63,119 nt of DNA from the NCBI RefSeq assembly GCF_013036045.1, contig NZ_WTPX01000009.1:1-63119 (forward strand), given 5' to 3'. The translations under genes and the position numbers were made by a program. Origin of the DNA: Alienimonas chondri. GTDB lineage: Bacteria > Planctomycetota > Planctomycetia > Planctomycetales > Planctomycetaceae. Of the stretch, positions 37,106 to 49,000 are shown piece by piece (positions within the stretch are counted from its first letter, which is position 1; every line of letters starts with the position of its first letter). A model generated the notes under the pieces. That model made no database searches, was not told the origin of the DNA, and saw only the letters and a list, made by a program, of their open reading frames with translations.

Positions 37106-38038
37106 GTGACCGCCGTCGTCGCCCCCTCCGCTCCCGACACCGATGCCTCCCAGACTGTCGCGCCCGACGGTCTCCCCGAAACCGAATCGCAACTGGTCGA
37201 GACGGCGCAGATCGCCGTCAGCCGGTGCAACTGGGTCGTCGGGCGATGCGCCGCGGAATGGACCGAACGGTACGCCCGCGGCCGGACCGACGCCGACTTT
37301 GCCGCCCTCGTCGGTTTGTCCGCCGATCAGGTGTACCAGCGTCGTCGGGTCTGGGAGACCTTTGCCGACGTGCGGGAGCAGTACGAAACCGTCGCGGCCC
37401 CCGGTTCCCCCAAACGCGGGCCGCGCTGGTCGCACTTCTACGTCGCCCTGACGTGGGACGACGCTCCCGAATGCTTGGAATGGGCGTCTGAGAACGAGGC
37501 GACCGTCGCGGAGATGAAGGCGTACCGCCGGGCCCTGCACGGCGAAGACCTCTCCGCTCCCGCGGCTCGCGGGCCGGCGGACGACTTCGCCGGCGACCCG
37601 TCGGTGATTCGTCTGCCGACCGATCCGGTGCCGGTTCGCGACCCGGACGAGTTCGCCGGCCCGGCCGGCGAACGCCCGCCCTGGGATGAAGACGGGGCCG
37701 ATTCCGCCCGACCGCCCGCCGCGATGGCGGCGCTGCGTGAAACCGCATCCGGCGAGAGCGGCGAAGACGGGGACGAGACCGGCGGCGACGGCTATGCGCC
37801 GTTCTCCGCGGGGGCCGTGACGCCGCCGGGGGGCGAATCAGGCAGTGACGCGGAGGACAAAACGGACTCCAACGCCGCCCGACTCGCCAAGACTCTCCAA
37901 CGGGTCGACGCAACGCTCACCGAAGGAGTGATGGACTCTTTCCGGCATCTCTCGGACTCTCGCCGGGGAGACATCGCGGAGTCCGCACGTGCGGTGCTCG
38001 GCAAGCTTCAGATCCTGTCGAGCCTCGACGAGGCCTGA
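37106..38038 (+). CDS. Hypothetical protein, possible DNA-binding N-terminal half
   Basis: 310 residues from GTG 37106; the frame continues upstream through the tRNA region, which cannot be coding. Not recognised by name. Residues about 25-145 form a dense helical region with a helix-turn-helix-like stretch (DFAALVGLSADQVYQRRRVWETF) followed by WSHFYVALTWDDAPECLEWA and EATVAEMKAYRRAL. The rest is acidic and Gly/Pro rich, probably disordered, ending with a helix (ARAVLGKLQILSSL). I associate this layout with planctomycetes only. A regulatory or DNA-binding role is inference. Bases 36809-37105 upstream hold no gene I can see, only presumably the tRNA promoter. Confidence 0.6.
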   Translation: MTAVVAPSAPDTDASQTVAPDGLPETESQLVETAQIAVSRCNWVVGRCAAEWTERYARGRTDADFAALVGLSADQVYQRRRVWETFADVREQYETVAAPGSPKRGPRWSHFYVALTWDDAPECLEWASENEATVAEMKAYRRALHGEDLSAPAARGPADDFAGDPSVIRLPTDPVPVRDPDEFAGPAGERPPWDEDGADSARPPAAMAALRETASGESGEDGDETGGDGYAPFSAGAVTPPGGESGSDAEDKTDSNAARLAKTLQRVDATLTEGVMDSFRHLSDSRRGDIAESARAVLGKLQILSSLDEA

Positions 38039-38132
38039 AACGAGGACGTCTGAACTGAGGAGGTCTGAATCGGCGCGGATCCGCGGGCGATCTTGACGGC
38101 GGGCTATGGGCGGGGGACGAATCACGGGCACA

Positions 38133-39521
38133 ATGGAGCGCCCGTCCCCGGTCCCGCCGCCCGAGATGTCTGAGTTCGACGCCGCTCGAGAACCCGCCGC
38201 CGCCGGCCGCGCCGGGGATCTGCTCGACCGGGGTGATTGGCCCGAGGGAGCGGCCCGTTACCCAGGGCAGGGCAGAGCGGCGGAACATTTCGTCGAACGG
38301 ACCGCGGAGCGGCCGGAGCAAGCGGTCGAACCTCGGCGGCGCACCGGGCGGGGCGTTTCGCCCTGGCTGGTTTTCGTCCTGCTGGTGATCATCGCCGGGC
38401 TGCTGTTTCGGCTGGGCCTGCTGAGCGGCGGGAGCGTCCTCGACCCGGACGCGGCGCCGCGTCCGATCACGCCGAGGGGCGAACTCGCCCCCGCGGAACA
38501 AACGGTGACGGAGATCTACGAACGGGTTTCGCCCAGCGTTGTGCATCTCGTCGGCCGGGTGCCCGAGTACCGCGTCGACGCTTCCGGCCAGCAGGCGTTG
38601 ATCGGCGAACGTCAGGTCTCCGGCAGCGGGTTTGTTTGGAATGCGGACGGGCACGTCGTCACGAACGCACACGTGATCGCGGACGCGGAGGATCTGCGGA
38701 TCACCCTCGCGGACGGCACGACCTACAACGGCCGGCCCGTCGGGGCGCTGCCGGGACGCGATATCGCCGTCTTGAAGATCGACGCCCCGCCCGTAGCCCT
38801 CACCCCCATCCCGGTCGGAGAGAGCGGCGATCTGCGCGTGGGGCAGTCGACGTTTGCGATCGGCAGTCCGTTCGGACTGGATCAAACGCTCACGACCGGG
38901 GTGGTCAGCGGGCTGGACAGGGCGATCCCCTCCGGCCTGCCCGGGGAGAGCGCGATCGCCGGCGAACCGGGTCAGCGGATCACGGGCGCCATCCAGACGG
39001 ACGCCGCCATCAACGTGGGCAACTCCGGCGGACCGCTGCTGGACTCCGCCGGGCGATTGATCGGCATGAACACGGCCATCTTCACCGACGGCGGCCGCAG
39101 CGGGGGGATCGGCTTCGCGGTCCCCGTGGACGACCTCAACCGGTTCGTCCCCGAGCTGATCCGCACGGGGGAAGTCCGGCCGATCGGCATCGGCGTCGGA
39201 CTGGTGATGGACGCCGGAATGCGGCGCGACGTTCGGCTGGGACGCATCCCGCGCGCGGGGGCGCTGGTCGGTCGGGTGCTCCCCGGCGGCGCGGCGGATC
39301 AGGCGGGGGTGCTGGGCACGCGGCTCGGCGAGAACCGCACCCTGCCGGGCGACCTGATCGTCGCTGTGGACGGCCGGGACATCGGCAGCGGGTCAGACCT
39401 GCAAGACGTACTGACTCGTCGCAAAGCGGGCGAGACGGTCACGCTTACGATCGTGCGGGCCGGCGAGCCGGATCCGCTCAAACTAGACGTGACGCTCCAG
39501 GAACTTCCCGAGTTCCCGTGA
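38133..39521 (+). CDS. HtrA/DegP-type trypsin-like serine protease with PDZ domain
   Basis: 462 residues from ATG 38133. One membrane helix at about 76-97 anchors it, with the protease facing the periplasm. The catalytic triad is His180 in VTNAHVI, Asp210 in GRDIAVLKI and Ser298 in NVGNSGGPLL. A single PDZ domain follows (about 360-455, GALVGRVLPGGAADQAGV). Such enzymes degrade or trim damaged envelope proteins. The start is uncertain: ATG 38106 or ATG 38166 are in frame, and all lie ahead of a disordered Pro/Ala/Glu-rich tail. It follows the unknown gene by about 95 bases. Confidence 0.93.
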   Translation: MERPSPVPPPEMSEFDAAREPAAAGRAGDLLDRGDWPEGAARYPGQGRAAEHFVERTAERPEQAVEPRRRTGRGVSPWLVFVLLVIIAGLLFRLGLLSGGSVLDPDAAPRPITPRGELAPAEQTVTEIYERVSPSVVHLVGRVPEYRVDASGQQALIGERQVSGSGFVWNADGHVVTNAHVIADAEDLRITLADGTTYNGRPVGALPGRDIAVLKIDAPPVALTPIPVGESGDLRVGQSTFAIGSPFGLDQTLTTGVVSGLDRAIPSGLPGESAIAGEPGQRITGAIQTDAAINVGNSGGPLLDSAGRLIGMNTAIFTDGGRSGGIGFAVPVDDLNRFVPELIRTGEVRPIGIGVGLVMDAGMRRDVRLGRIPRAGALVGRVLPGGAADQAGVLGTRLGENRTLPGDLIVAVDGRDIGSGSDLQDVLTRRKAGETVTLTIVRAGEPDPLKLDVTLQELPEFP

Positions 39522-39569
39522 TCGGTCGACGCTTTCGGCGCTCGATCCCGATCTGTCTGCGAACGGCGA

Positions 39570-39794
39570 TCAGCGGGCGACGGCGGAGAAGCGGGCGGTT
39601 TCCGCCGCCTCTTCGGAACCCTCGGCGGGATCGACGCGGAGGTGGACCTCCCCGTCCAGAATCTCGACGACCGTGCAGACCACTTCACCCACCTGCACGC
39701 TGTCGCCCACCGCCAACTCGACTTCCACCGACTTCGTCGGATCGACGTCGACGGTGCGAGGAAGGCGGTCGGCGGACGAAGCGGGGTCGAACAT
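39570..39794 (-). CDS. Small hypothetical protein
   Basis: 74 residues from ATG 39794 (an ATG 17 codons upstream adds only Arg/Pro/Ala-rich sequence). The core reads VEVELAVGDSVQVGEVVCTVVEILDGEVHLRVDPA, a run of short strands and turns like a small beta-barrel. It faintly recalls CsrA-like spacing but lacks CsrA key residues, so I do not call it CsrA. No signal or membrane helix. It lies convergent with the HtrA gene and divergent from manA. Function unknown. Confidence 0.5.
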   Translation of the reverse strand: MFDPASSADRLPRTVDVDPTKSVEVELAVGDSVQVGEVVCTVVEILDGEVHLRVDPAEGSEEAAETARFSAVAR

Positions 39795-39975
39795 GCGGTC
39801 GCGTCGCGGGCGGGCGGGGGCGGCTCTGAGCCGGGGGCGGCTCATATAGGGGCTGGCCCGTGGGGAGGGAACCCATGTTCGAGTCGCGACCTCGATTCGC
39901 CCGGCCCGCGACGGTGATCGAAGCCCCGCGCGTCGTCACAATCTTCTGCCCCGCATCTTGGAGAATGAAGATCTC

Positions 39976-41001
39976 ATGGCCGACGCCGACCGCAACGCCG
40001 CCGCCTCCGCCGGCCCCCTGGAACCGGCCCCGATTCTCAAACGGATCCGTTGGGGGGGAACCAAGCTCGGCTCGCTGTTGGGCAAGGATCTCGGCGAAGG
40101 AGACGACTGGGCCGAGAGTTGGGAGGTCGCCGACCATGGTGACGATCAGAGCGTCGTCACCGCCGGCCAATACGCGGGATGGTCGCTGGGACGTCTCGTT
40201 GCAGAACGCCCCCGCGCCCTATTCGGCCGGCACGCGACGCTGCCGGACGGCACGCCGCGGACGCAGTTTCCGCTGCTGATCAAGTTCCTTGACGCCGCGG
40301 ACACGCTCAGCGTGCAGGTTCATCCCAACGACGAGCAGGCGAAGACCTATGACCCGTCGGAAAACGGCAAGACGGAGGCGTGGGTGATCGTCGACGCGGA
40401 GCGGGGCGCCTCGCTCTACGCCGGTCTGAAACCGGAGACCGACGCCGACGCCCTCCGCGCCGCCAGCGAGGCGGGTTCCGTCGAAGACCTGCTCCACCGC
40501 TTTGAGGTGGAGGCGGGTGACTGCGTGTTCATTCCGGCCGGCACGGTGCACGCGATTGGAGCGGGGATCGTGCTGGCGGAGATCCAGCAATCCAGCGACC
40601 TCACCTTCCGCCTGTACGACTGGGGCTACCGCGATCCGCAGGGGAATCCGCGGCAGATTCACCTCGACGAATCGATCGCTTGCACGGACTTCAATCGCGG
40701 CCCCGTCGACCCGGTTTCGCCGCGACCTCTGAAGGGGTTGTCTGAACGGAGCGAACGGCTCGTGGAGGGCGAGTATTTCGTGATCGATCGCCACACGGCG
40801 AGCGCCGCGTTCCCCCTGCCGAGCGACGACCGATTCCGCGTGCTCATGACCCTGAGCGGCTCCGCGACCCTCCTCTGCGAGCGTGATTCGATCGAACTGC
40901 CCACCGGGAAGACCGTCCTGATTCCGGCGGACTGCAAACCGCTCACGGTCGAACCGGCCGCCGGGGGCGTGACGCTGCTGGAGAGCTATCTGCCCAGCTG
41001 A
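39976..41001 (+). CDS. manA: Mannose-6-phosphate isomerase, class I
   Basis: 341-residue cupin metalloenzyme interconverting mannose 6-phosphate and fructose 6-phosphate. The zinc site is visible in LSVQVHPNDEQAK and GKTEAWVIVDA, and the later VFIPAGTVHAIGAG block supplies the His. The short form of about 310-340 residues is normal for bacteria. ATG 39976 is preferred since GGAG lies 13 bases upstream and the reading in front of it is short. It is convergent with glnD, with only three bases between the stop codons. Confidence 0.93.
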   Translation: MADADRNAAASAGPLEPAPILKRIRWGGTKLGSLLGKDLGEGDDWAESWEVADHGDDQSVVTAGQYAGWSLGRLVAERPRALFGRHATLPDGTPRTQFPLLIKFLDAADTLSVQVHPNDEQAKTYDPSENGKTEAWVIVDAERGASLYAGLKPETDADALRAASEAGSVEDLLHRFEVEAGDCVFIPAGTVHAIGAGIVLAEIQQSSDLTFRLYDWGYRDPQGNPRQIHLDESIACTDFNRGPVDPVSPRPLKGLSERSERLVEGEYFVIDRHTASAAFPLPSDDRFRVLMTLSGSATLLCERDSIELPTGKTVLIPADCKPLTVEPAAGGVTLLESYLPS

Positions 41002-41004
41002 TCG

Positions 41005-44411
<3,407 letters not shown>

Positions 44412-45005
44412 TCACACGCGATCCAGCTTGCTGTGGCGACGCCGCCGCGGCTTGCGGGCCTCGCGGGAGAGGCCGTAGACCTCCAGTCGATGGCCTTCGA
44501 CGCGGAATCCATGTTCCGCGGCGACGCGTTCCAGGATGGCGTCCAGTTCCGGGCTGCGGAACTCGATCAATTCGCCCGTCTCCCGGCAGATCAGGTGATC
44601 GTGGTGCGGGTAGCCGTACGCGTGCTCGTAGAGGTCGCGGTCGTCCTGACGGGCGATCTTGCGAATCAACCCCGCCTCCTCCATCGCGGCGACGTGCCGA
44701 TAGACGCTGGAGCGACTGACCCGCCGGCCGTCGCTCTTAGCGGCGAGGCGTTCGGCGAGGGTTTCCACGTCGAAGTGCTCATGATCAGCGAACACTTCCT
44801 CCACCGTGATCCGGCGTTCCGGGGTGAGGCGTTGGTTTCGCGTAACGAGGAACTCGCGGAACTTTTCTGTCGGCGAAACCGCCACCGGCACCGGCGGCAG
44901 GTCGGTTCGCCCGCGGGGGTTGGGCGCCGCGTCGTCTGCGGAGCCGTCGCGGGGCCGGGAGCCGTCCGACGAGCGCGATTCCGAATCTGGGCCGAGGTGC
45001 GACAA
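44412..45005 (-). CDS. Fur family metal-responsive regulator
   Basis: 197 residues. A disordered 45-residue N-terminus precedes a winged helix (RITVEEVFADHEHFDVETLAE ... VSRSSVYRHVAAMEEAGLI, cut here in parts) and the metal-sensing dimer domain with GYPHHDHLIC (132-140). The usual second Cys three residues after C140 is Thr, so the Cys4-type structural zinc site of E. coli Fur is absent, as in Pseudomonas Fur. It could regulate iron, zinc or peroxide genes; which metal cannot be told. The C-terminus is basic (RKPRRRRHSK). Confidence 0.9.
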   Translation of the reverse strand: MSHLGPDSESRSSDGSRPRDGSADDAAPNPRGRTDLPPVPVAVSPTEKFREFLVTRNQRLTPERRITVEEVFADHEHFDVETLAERLAAKSDGRRVSRSSVYRHVAAMEEAGLIRKIARQDDRDLYEHAYGYPHHDHLICRETGELIEFRSPELDAILERVAAEHGFRVEGHRLEVYGLSREARKPRRRRHSKLDRV

Positions 45006-45030
45006 ACGAAAAGCCGTGGGGCGGGCGGGT

Positions 45031-45279
45031 TCAGTCGAGGAGGTCCGCCAACAACCCGTCGAGGGCGGCGTCGAGGCGGTCCGGTGTATCGTAGGCGCCG
45101 GCGGCGATCTGCTCGCGGATCAACTCCAACCGAGCCGCCCGGACGGACTTGGCGTCGCCGGAAGAGCGATCATCGGCGGTCGAAGCGTCGCCGCTTGCGT
45201 CCGTTCGGTCGCCGGCCGCCCCGTCGGTCTCCGCACGCGGCGGGGAGGGCGGCGGATCGGGGTCAGGGTTCGGCTCCAT
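45031..45279 (-). CDS. FlgM-like anti-sigma factor
   Basis: 82 residues. The first 45 are acidic, Pro/Ala/Asp rich and probably disordered. The last 35 (VRAARLELIREQIAAGAYDTPDRLDAALDGLLADLL, about 46-82) match the C-terminal part of FlgM, where a helix pair binds the flagellar sigma factor. The pattern LRxQIxxGxYxxxxxLDxxL is the basis for the call. No flagellar genes are nearby. It is 25 bases upstream of the Fur-family gene on the same strand. Confidence 0.65.
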   Translation of the reverse strand: MEPNPDPDPPPSPPRAETDGAAGDRTDASGDASTADDRSSGDAKSVRAARLELIREQIAAGAYDTPDRLDAALDGLLADLLD

Positions 45280-45367
45280 CGCGCAGCGTCTCCCGGGGGC
45301 AGGGCAGCCGGTCAGTGTACGGCCCCCCTGGCGCCCCCGGCAACGGGCGGTCGAGTCGGTCTGCCTC

Positions 45368-46393
45368 TCACCGACCGTTCAACACGGCCACGACGGCGTC
45401 CGCCGCGCTCAAGGCTTGCTCTGCGGAGACGTCCAGATGCGTGCAGGCCCGCACGCGGTTTGGTCCGGCCGGCTCCATCAGGACGCCCCGCTCCCGGAGC
45501 CGTTCGCATATTTCGCGGGGCGAGGGAAGCTGCGGAGCGAGTGTGAAGAACACCAAGTTCGTTTCCGGGGCCGATCCGCTCACGCCCTCCACTGTCGAAA
45601 CACGGTTCCAAAAGGCGAGGGCATGGACGTGATCCTCTGCGAGGCGATCGACGTGATGTTCCAGCGCATAGCGGGCGGTCGCGGCGATCACGCCCGCCTG
45701 CCGGCAGGCGCCGCCGAACAGTTTGCGGGCGCGACGGGCCGCATGCATCTCCGCTTCGCTGCCGGCCAGAATCGACCCCATCGGGCAGCCAAGCCCCTTG
45801 CTGAAGCAGATCGACACCGTGTCGCAGCACGCCGCGATCTCCCGCGGCGTGCCGCCCCCGGCGACCACCGCGTTGAAGAATCGGGCGCCGTCCAGATGCA
45901 CCTTCAAGCCGCGATCCCACGCCCAACTCGAAACTTCTCTCAGCCGTTCGAGCGGCCAAACTCGGCCGCCGGCCATATTGGCGGTGTTCTCCAGGCAGAT
46001 CGCCGCGGTCCGGGAGAGGTAGACCGCGTCCGCGTGCACGTGCGGAGTGAAGTCGTCGACCCCGGGCATGCCGCCCTCGCCGGGCACCGTGCGGCAGGAG
46101 ATCCCGGAGAGAGCCGCCGCGGCGCCGCCCTCGTAGTTGGCGATGTGGCCCGTTTCGTGGATCAACACCTCGTCCCCCGGCCGGGCATGCAGCCGCACGC
46201 CGAGTTGGTTGCTCATCGTGCCGGACAGACAGAAGAGCGCCGCCTCCTTCCCCTGCAAGTCCGCGATTTCCGCTTCGAGGGCGTTGACCGTCGGGTCTTC
46301 GCCGGCCATGTCGTCGCCGACTTCCGCCTCGCACATCGCCCGGTACATCCCGGGCGTCGGTTTGGTGACGGTGTCGCTGCGGAGATCGATCAT
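45368..46393 (-). CDS. ltaE: Threonine aldolase family PLP enzyme
   Basis: 341 residues, fold-type I PLP enzyme. The start [16 protein letters not shown] is characteristic of low-specificity L-threonine aldolases, which split threonine to glycine and acetaldehyde. The PLP Lys is in [30 protein letters not shown] is also typical. Length is normal. It may also act on other beta-hydroxy amino acids. Its start codon is only 13 bases from a 32-base palindrome shared with the divergent hisD. Confidence 0.92.
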   Translation of the reverse strand: MIDLRSDTVTKPTPGMYRAMCEAEVGDDMAGEDPTVNALEAEIADLQGKEAALFCLSGTMSNQLGVRLHARPGDEVLIHETGHIANYEGGAAAALSGISCRTVPGEGGMPGVDDFTPHVHADAVYLSRTAAICLENTANMAGGRVWPLERLREVSSWAWDRGLKVHLDGARFFNAVVAGGGTPREIAACCDTVSICFSKGLGCPMGSILAGSEAEMHAARRARKLFGGACRQAGVIAATARYALEHHVDRLAEDHVHALAFWNRVSTVEGVSGSAPETNLVFFTLAPQLPSPREICERLRERGVLMEPAGPNRVRACTHLDVSAEQALSAADAVVAVLNGR

Positions 46394-46406
46394 GTTGATT
46401 GCACTG

Positions 46407-46438
46407 TAACGCGGAGGCTCCGCGGAGCCTCCGCGTTA
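46407..46438. repeat. 32-base perfect palindrome between ltaE and hisD
   Basis: The left arm TAACGCGGAGGCTCCG is followed at once by its exact complement, with no loop bases. It fills most of the 55 bases between the divergent ltaE and hisD starts. The same element recurs at 47814-47849 with a compensated base-pair change. Either a shared operator or a dispersed REP-like palindrome. Confidence 0.85.
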
Positions 46439-46445
46439 GGATAGG
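46438..46445 (+). promoter_or_regulatory. Ribosome binding site of hisD
   Basis: AGGATAGG begins on the last base of the palindrome and lies 3 bases from the ATG at 46449. A hairpin formed by the palindrome in the mRNA would abut this site, so folding could affect hisD translation. Confidence 0.5.
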
Positions 46446-46448
46446 GAC

Positions 46449-47804
46449 ATGCGCACGATCGACACTCGAACCGACGACTGGCGAGCCGCCCTGAACGCCT
46501 TGCGGGACACGCTGGGCGTGGACGGCGACGTGGTCTCGGAGGCCGGCCGGGCGAAAACGATCGAACTGTTCGGCGAGCCGCTCTCGCCGAAGCTGGTGGT
46601 CGACCGCATCTGCGACGACGTGCGGCGGGACGGAATCGACGCGGTCCTCGACTACACCCGCCGACTTGACGGGAAGGACCTCACCCCGCAGACAGTCCGA
46701 GTGAGCGAAGAGGAGTTTGCCGAGGCCGAAGCCGCCGCGGACCCGGCGTTCCTCGAGGCGATCCGACGCGCGGCGGAGAACGTCCGTGAGTTTCAGACCG
46801 CGATCCGACACCGCGACGTTCCCGTCCGCCGCGACACGCCCGGCGGCGGCTCGGTGCATCTGGTGCAGCGATATGTCCCGATGAAGCGGGTCGGCCTGTG
46901 CGTGCCCGGCGGGGCGGCGGCGTACCCCTCGACGCTACTGATGACCGCCGTCCCCGCGCAGGTCGCCGGCGTGCCGGAGATCGCCGTCTCCGTCCCGCCC
47001 ACCGCCTTCGGCGGCTACAACGCGGACCTGCTTGCCACCTGCAAAGCGATCGGCGTCACCGAGGTCTACCGCACCGGCGGCGCCCAGGGCGTCGCGGCGC
47101 TGGCCTACGGGGCAGGGGAGGGGATGAAGCCAGTCGATTTCATTTGCGGCCCGGGCAATCTGTTCGTGGCGTTGGCCAAGCGGCGGGCGTTCGGCACGGT
47201 CGGCATCGATTCGATCGCCGGCCCCAGCGAGGTAATCGTGCTGGCAGACGAGACGGCAAATCCCGCCTTCATCGCCGCAGATCTGATCGCCCAGGCGGAG
47301 CACAGCCCCGGCAGCGCCGTGCTCGTCACGTGGCACGAACCGCTGATCGCGGCGGTGGAGGAAGCGATCGAAACGCAACTCGCGACGCTCAGCCGGGCGG
47401 ACCTGATCCGGCCCAGCCTCGACGCCTACGGGGCGTCCATGCTGGCCCGCGACGAGGCGGAGGCGTGCGAACTGACGGACGAACTCGCCACGGAGCACCT
47501 GCACATTCAGACCAGCGATCCGGAACGGTTGGCCGAAAAGATCACGAACGCCGGGGCGATTTTCCTCGGCCATCACACCCCGGTGGCCCTGGGCGATTAC
47601 TACGCCGGCCCCAGCCACGTCTTGCCCACCGGCGGCACGGCCCGCTTCGCCAACGGGCTCTGCGTGAACGACTTCCTCAAGCGCAGCAGCGTGATCCGCT
47701 ACGACGAAGCGGCGCTGGGCGACGCCGCGGACGACGTCGTCCGTTTGGCGGAGAAGGAAGCCCTCACCGCTCACGCGGCGAGCGTTTCGATTCGTACTGC
47801 GTAA
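46449..47804 (+). CDS. hisD: Histidinol dehydrogenase
   Basis: 451 residues. It oxidises histidinol to histidine in the last two steps of histidine synthesis. Motifs: RVGLCVPGGAAAYPSTLLMT (cut here to CVPGGAAAYPS), YRTGGAQGVAALAYG, CGPGNLFVALAKR, GPSEVIVLAD, the zinc ligands in AQAEHSPGSA and GHHTPVALGDYYAGPSH, split here as HHTPVALG and YYAGPSH. No other his gene is nearby. Flanked on both sides by matching palindromes. Confidence 0.96.
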   Translation: MRTIDTRTDDWRAALNALRDTLGVDGDVVSEAGRAKTIELFGEPLSPKLVVDRICDDVRRDGIDAVLDYTRRLDGKDLTPQTVRVSEEEFAEAEAAADPAFLEAIRRAAENVREFQTAIRHRDVPVRRDTPGGGSVHLVQRYVPMKRVGLCVPGGAAAYPSTLLMTAVPAQVAGVPEIAVSVPPTAFGGYNADLLATCKAIGVTEVYRTGGAQGVAALAYGAGEGMKPVDFICGPGNLFVALAKRRAFGTVGIDSIAGPSEVIVLADETANPAFIAADLIAQAEHSPGSAVLVTWHEPLIAAVEEAIETQLATLSRADLIRPSLDAYGASMLARDEAEACELTDELATEHLHIQTSDPERLAEKITNAGAIFLGHHTPVALGDYYAGPSHVLPTGGTARFANGLCVNDFLKRSSVIRYDEAALGDAADDVVRLAEKEALTAHAASVSIRTA

Positions 47805-47813
47805 CCCGTGCCG

Positions 47814-47849
47814 CGTAACGCAGAGGCTCCGCGGAGCCTCTGCGTTACG
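47814..47849. repeat. 36-base perfect palindrome after hisD
   Basis: The left arm CGTAACGCAGAGGCTCCG is followed by its exact complement. It differs from the copy at 46407-46438 by G to A in one arm and the matching C to T in the other, so symmetry is kept. It begins nine bases after the hisD stop and ends eight bases before the start of the next gene. There is no T run. Confidence 0.85.
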
Positions 47850-47857
47850 ATCGAACC

Positions 47858-49000
47858 ATGAGCCTCGACGCCCTCCCCCAGACCCGCGCCGTCCTCGAAC
47901 AGGGCCGCGCCGACGGTCTGCACCACGGCGCCCAGCTGTTCGTGTCGCATCGCGGAGACCTGATCTGCGACCGCGCCGCAGGCGAGGCTCGGCCCGGGGA
48001 GCCGCTGAAGCCGAAGCACCTCATGCTCTGGCTGTCCAGCGGCAAGCCGATCACCGCGGCAGCGGTCGTCGATTGGTGCACGCGAAGTGACGAAGCCGGC
48101 CCCCGCCTGGACGATCCTGTCGCCAAATACTTGGCGGCGTTTGCAGCGGGCGGGAAGGGGGACGTGACGATTCAGCATCTCCTCACCCACACGGGCGGGT
48201 TTCCCGACGCCGATCCCGGCTACCCGAACGTCTCCTGGGAGGAATCGATCCGCAGGGTCTGCGAGGCCCCGTTGGCGGACGGGTGGATCGTGGGCGAGAC
48301 CGCGGGCTATCACCCGAAGTCGTCGTGGTTCATCCTCGGCGAACTGCTGCGTCTGTGGGAGAACGAACCGGCGACGGACGCGATGCACGAACGAGCCGGC
48401 TTCAATGAGACGATCACGCTTCAGCGCGTCATCCGGAGCGGGTTTTACGGATGGTGGAGCGTCGGCGAGCATCGAGTGGATGAAGTACGCCCGACGCTCG
48501 CCCCGATGTACCGCCGTGCCGGACGGGAGCTCGTCGAGACGGAGCATCAGGACGACGTCCACCTCACCCGCGACTCGCCCGGTTCGTCGCTCCGCGGAAC
48601 CGCCGCGGACCTCGGCCGGTTCTACCTCGATCTGCTCGACGCGATGCGAGGGCTGGGCGAGTCCTTTCCGCAGGCCGCCGCCGAACTGCTCGTCACGCCT
48701 CATCGCGTCGGAGTCCGTGACCGGACGTTCCAGCACACGGTCGACTTCGGCCTCGGGGTGATCATCGATTCAAACCGCTACGGGGCGGACACCGTGCCGT
48801 ACGGGTTCGGGCCGCACTGCTCGCCTCGGACGTTTGGGCACGGGGGGAGCCAGTCGTCGATGGCCTTCTGCGATCCGGAGCACGAACTCGTCGTCGCCTG
48901 GGCGACCAACGGGATGTGCGGGGAGCCGAAGCACCAGCGTCGCAATCGGGCGATCAACGCGGCGATTTACGAAGACCTCGGGCTCGGCCTCAGCGGCTAG
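47858..49000 (+). CDS. Beta-lactamase/class C-like serine hydrolase
   Basis: 380 residues. The catalytic SxxK is in LWLSSGKPITAAAVVDW (Ser-Ser-Gly-Lys, near residue 61), followed by IQHLLTHTGGF, a common feature of this family. A GYHPKSSW segment takes the place of the usual Tyr motif and HGGSQSSMAF near the end replaces the KTG box. No signal peptide is evident, so it may be a cytoplasmic esterase or peptidase. Substrate unknown. Its last four bases overlap the end of the convergent BRCT/TPR gene. Confidence 0.88.
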   Translation: MSLDALPQTRAVLEQGRADGLHHGAQLFVSHRGDLICDRAAGEARPGEPLKPKHLMLWLSSGKPITAAAVVDWCTRSDEAGPRLDDPVAKYLAAFAAGGKGDVTIQHLLTHTGGFPDADPGYPNVSWEESIRRVCEAPLADGWIVGETAGYHPKSSWFILGELLRLWENEPATDAMHERAGFNETITLQRVIRSGFYGWWSVGEHRVDEVRPTLAPMYRRAGRELVETEHQDDVHLTRDSPGSSLRGTAADLGRFYLDLLDAMRGLGESFPQAAAELLVTPHRVGVRDRTFQHTVDFGLGVIIDSNRYGADTVPYGFGPHCSPRTFGHGGSQSSMAFCDPEHELVVAWATNGMCGEPKHQRRNRAINAAIYEDLGLGLSG

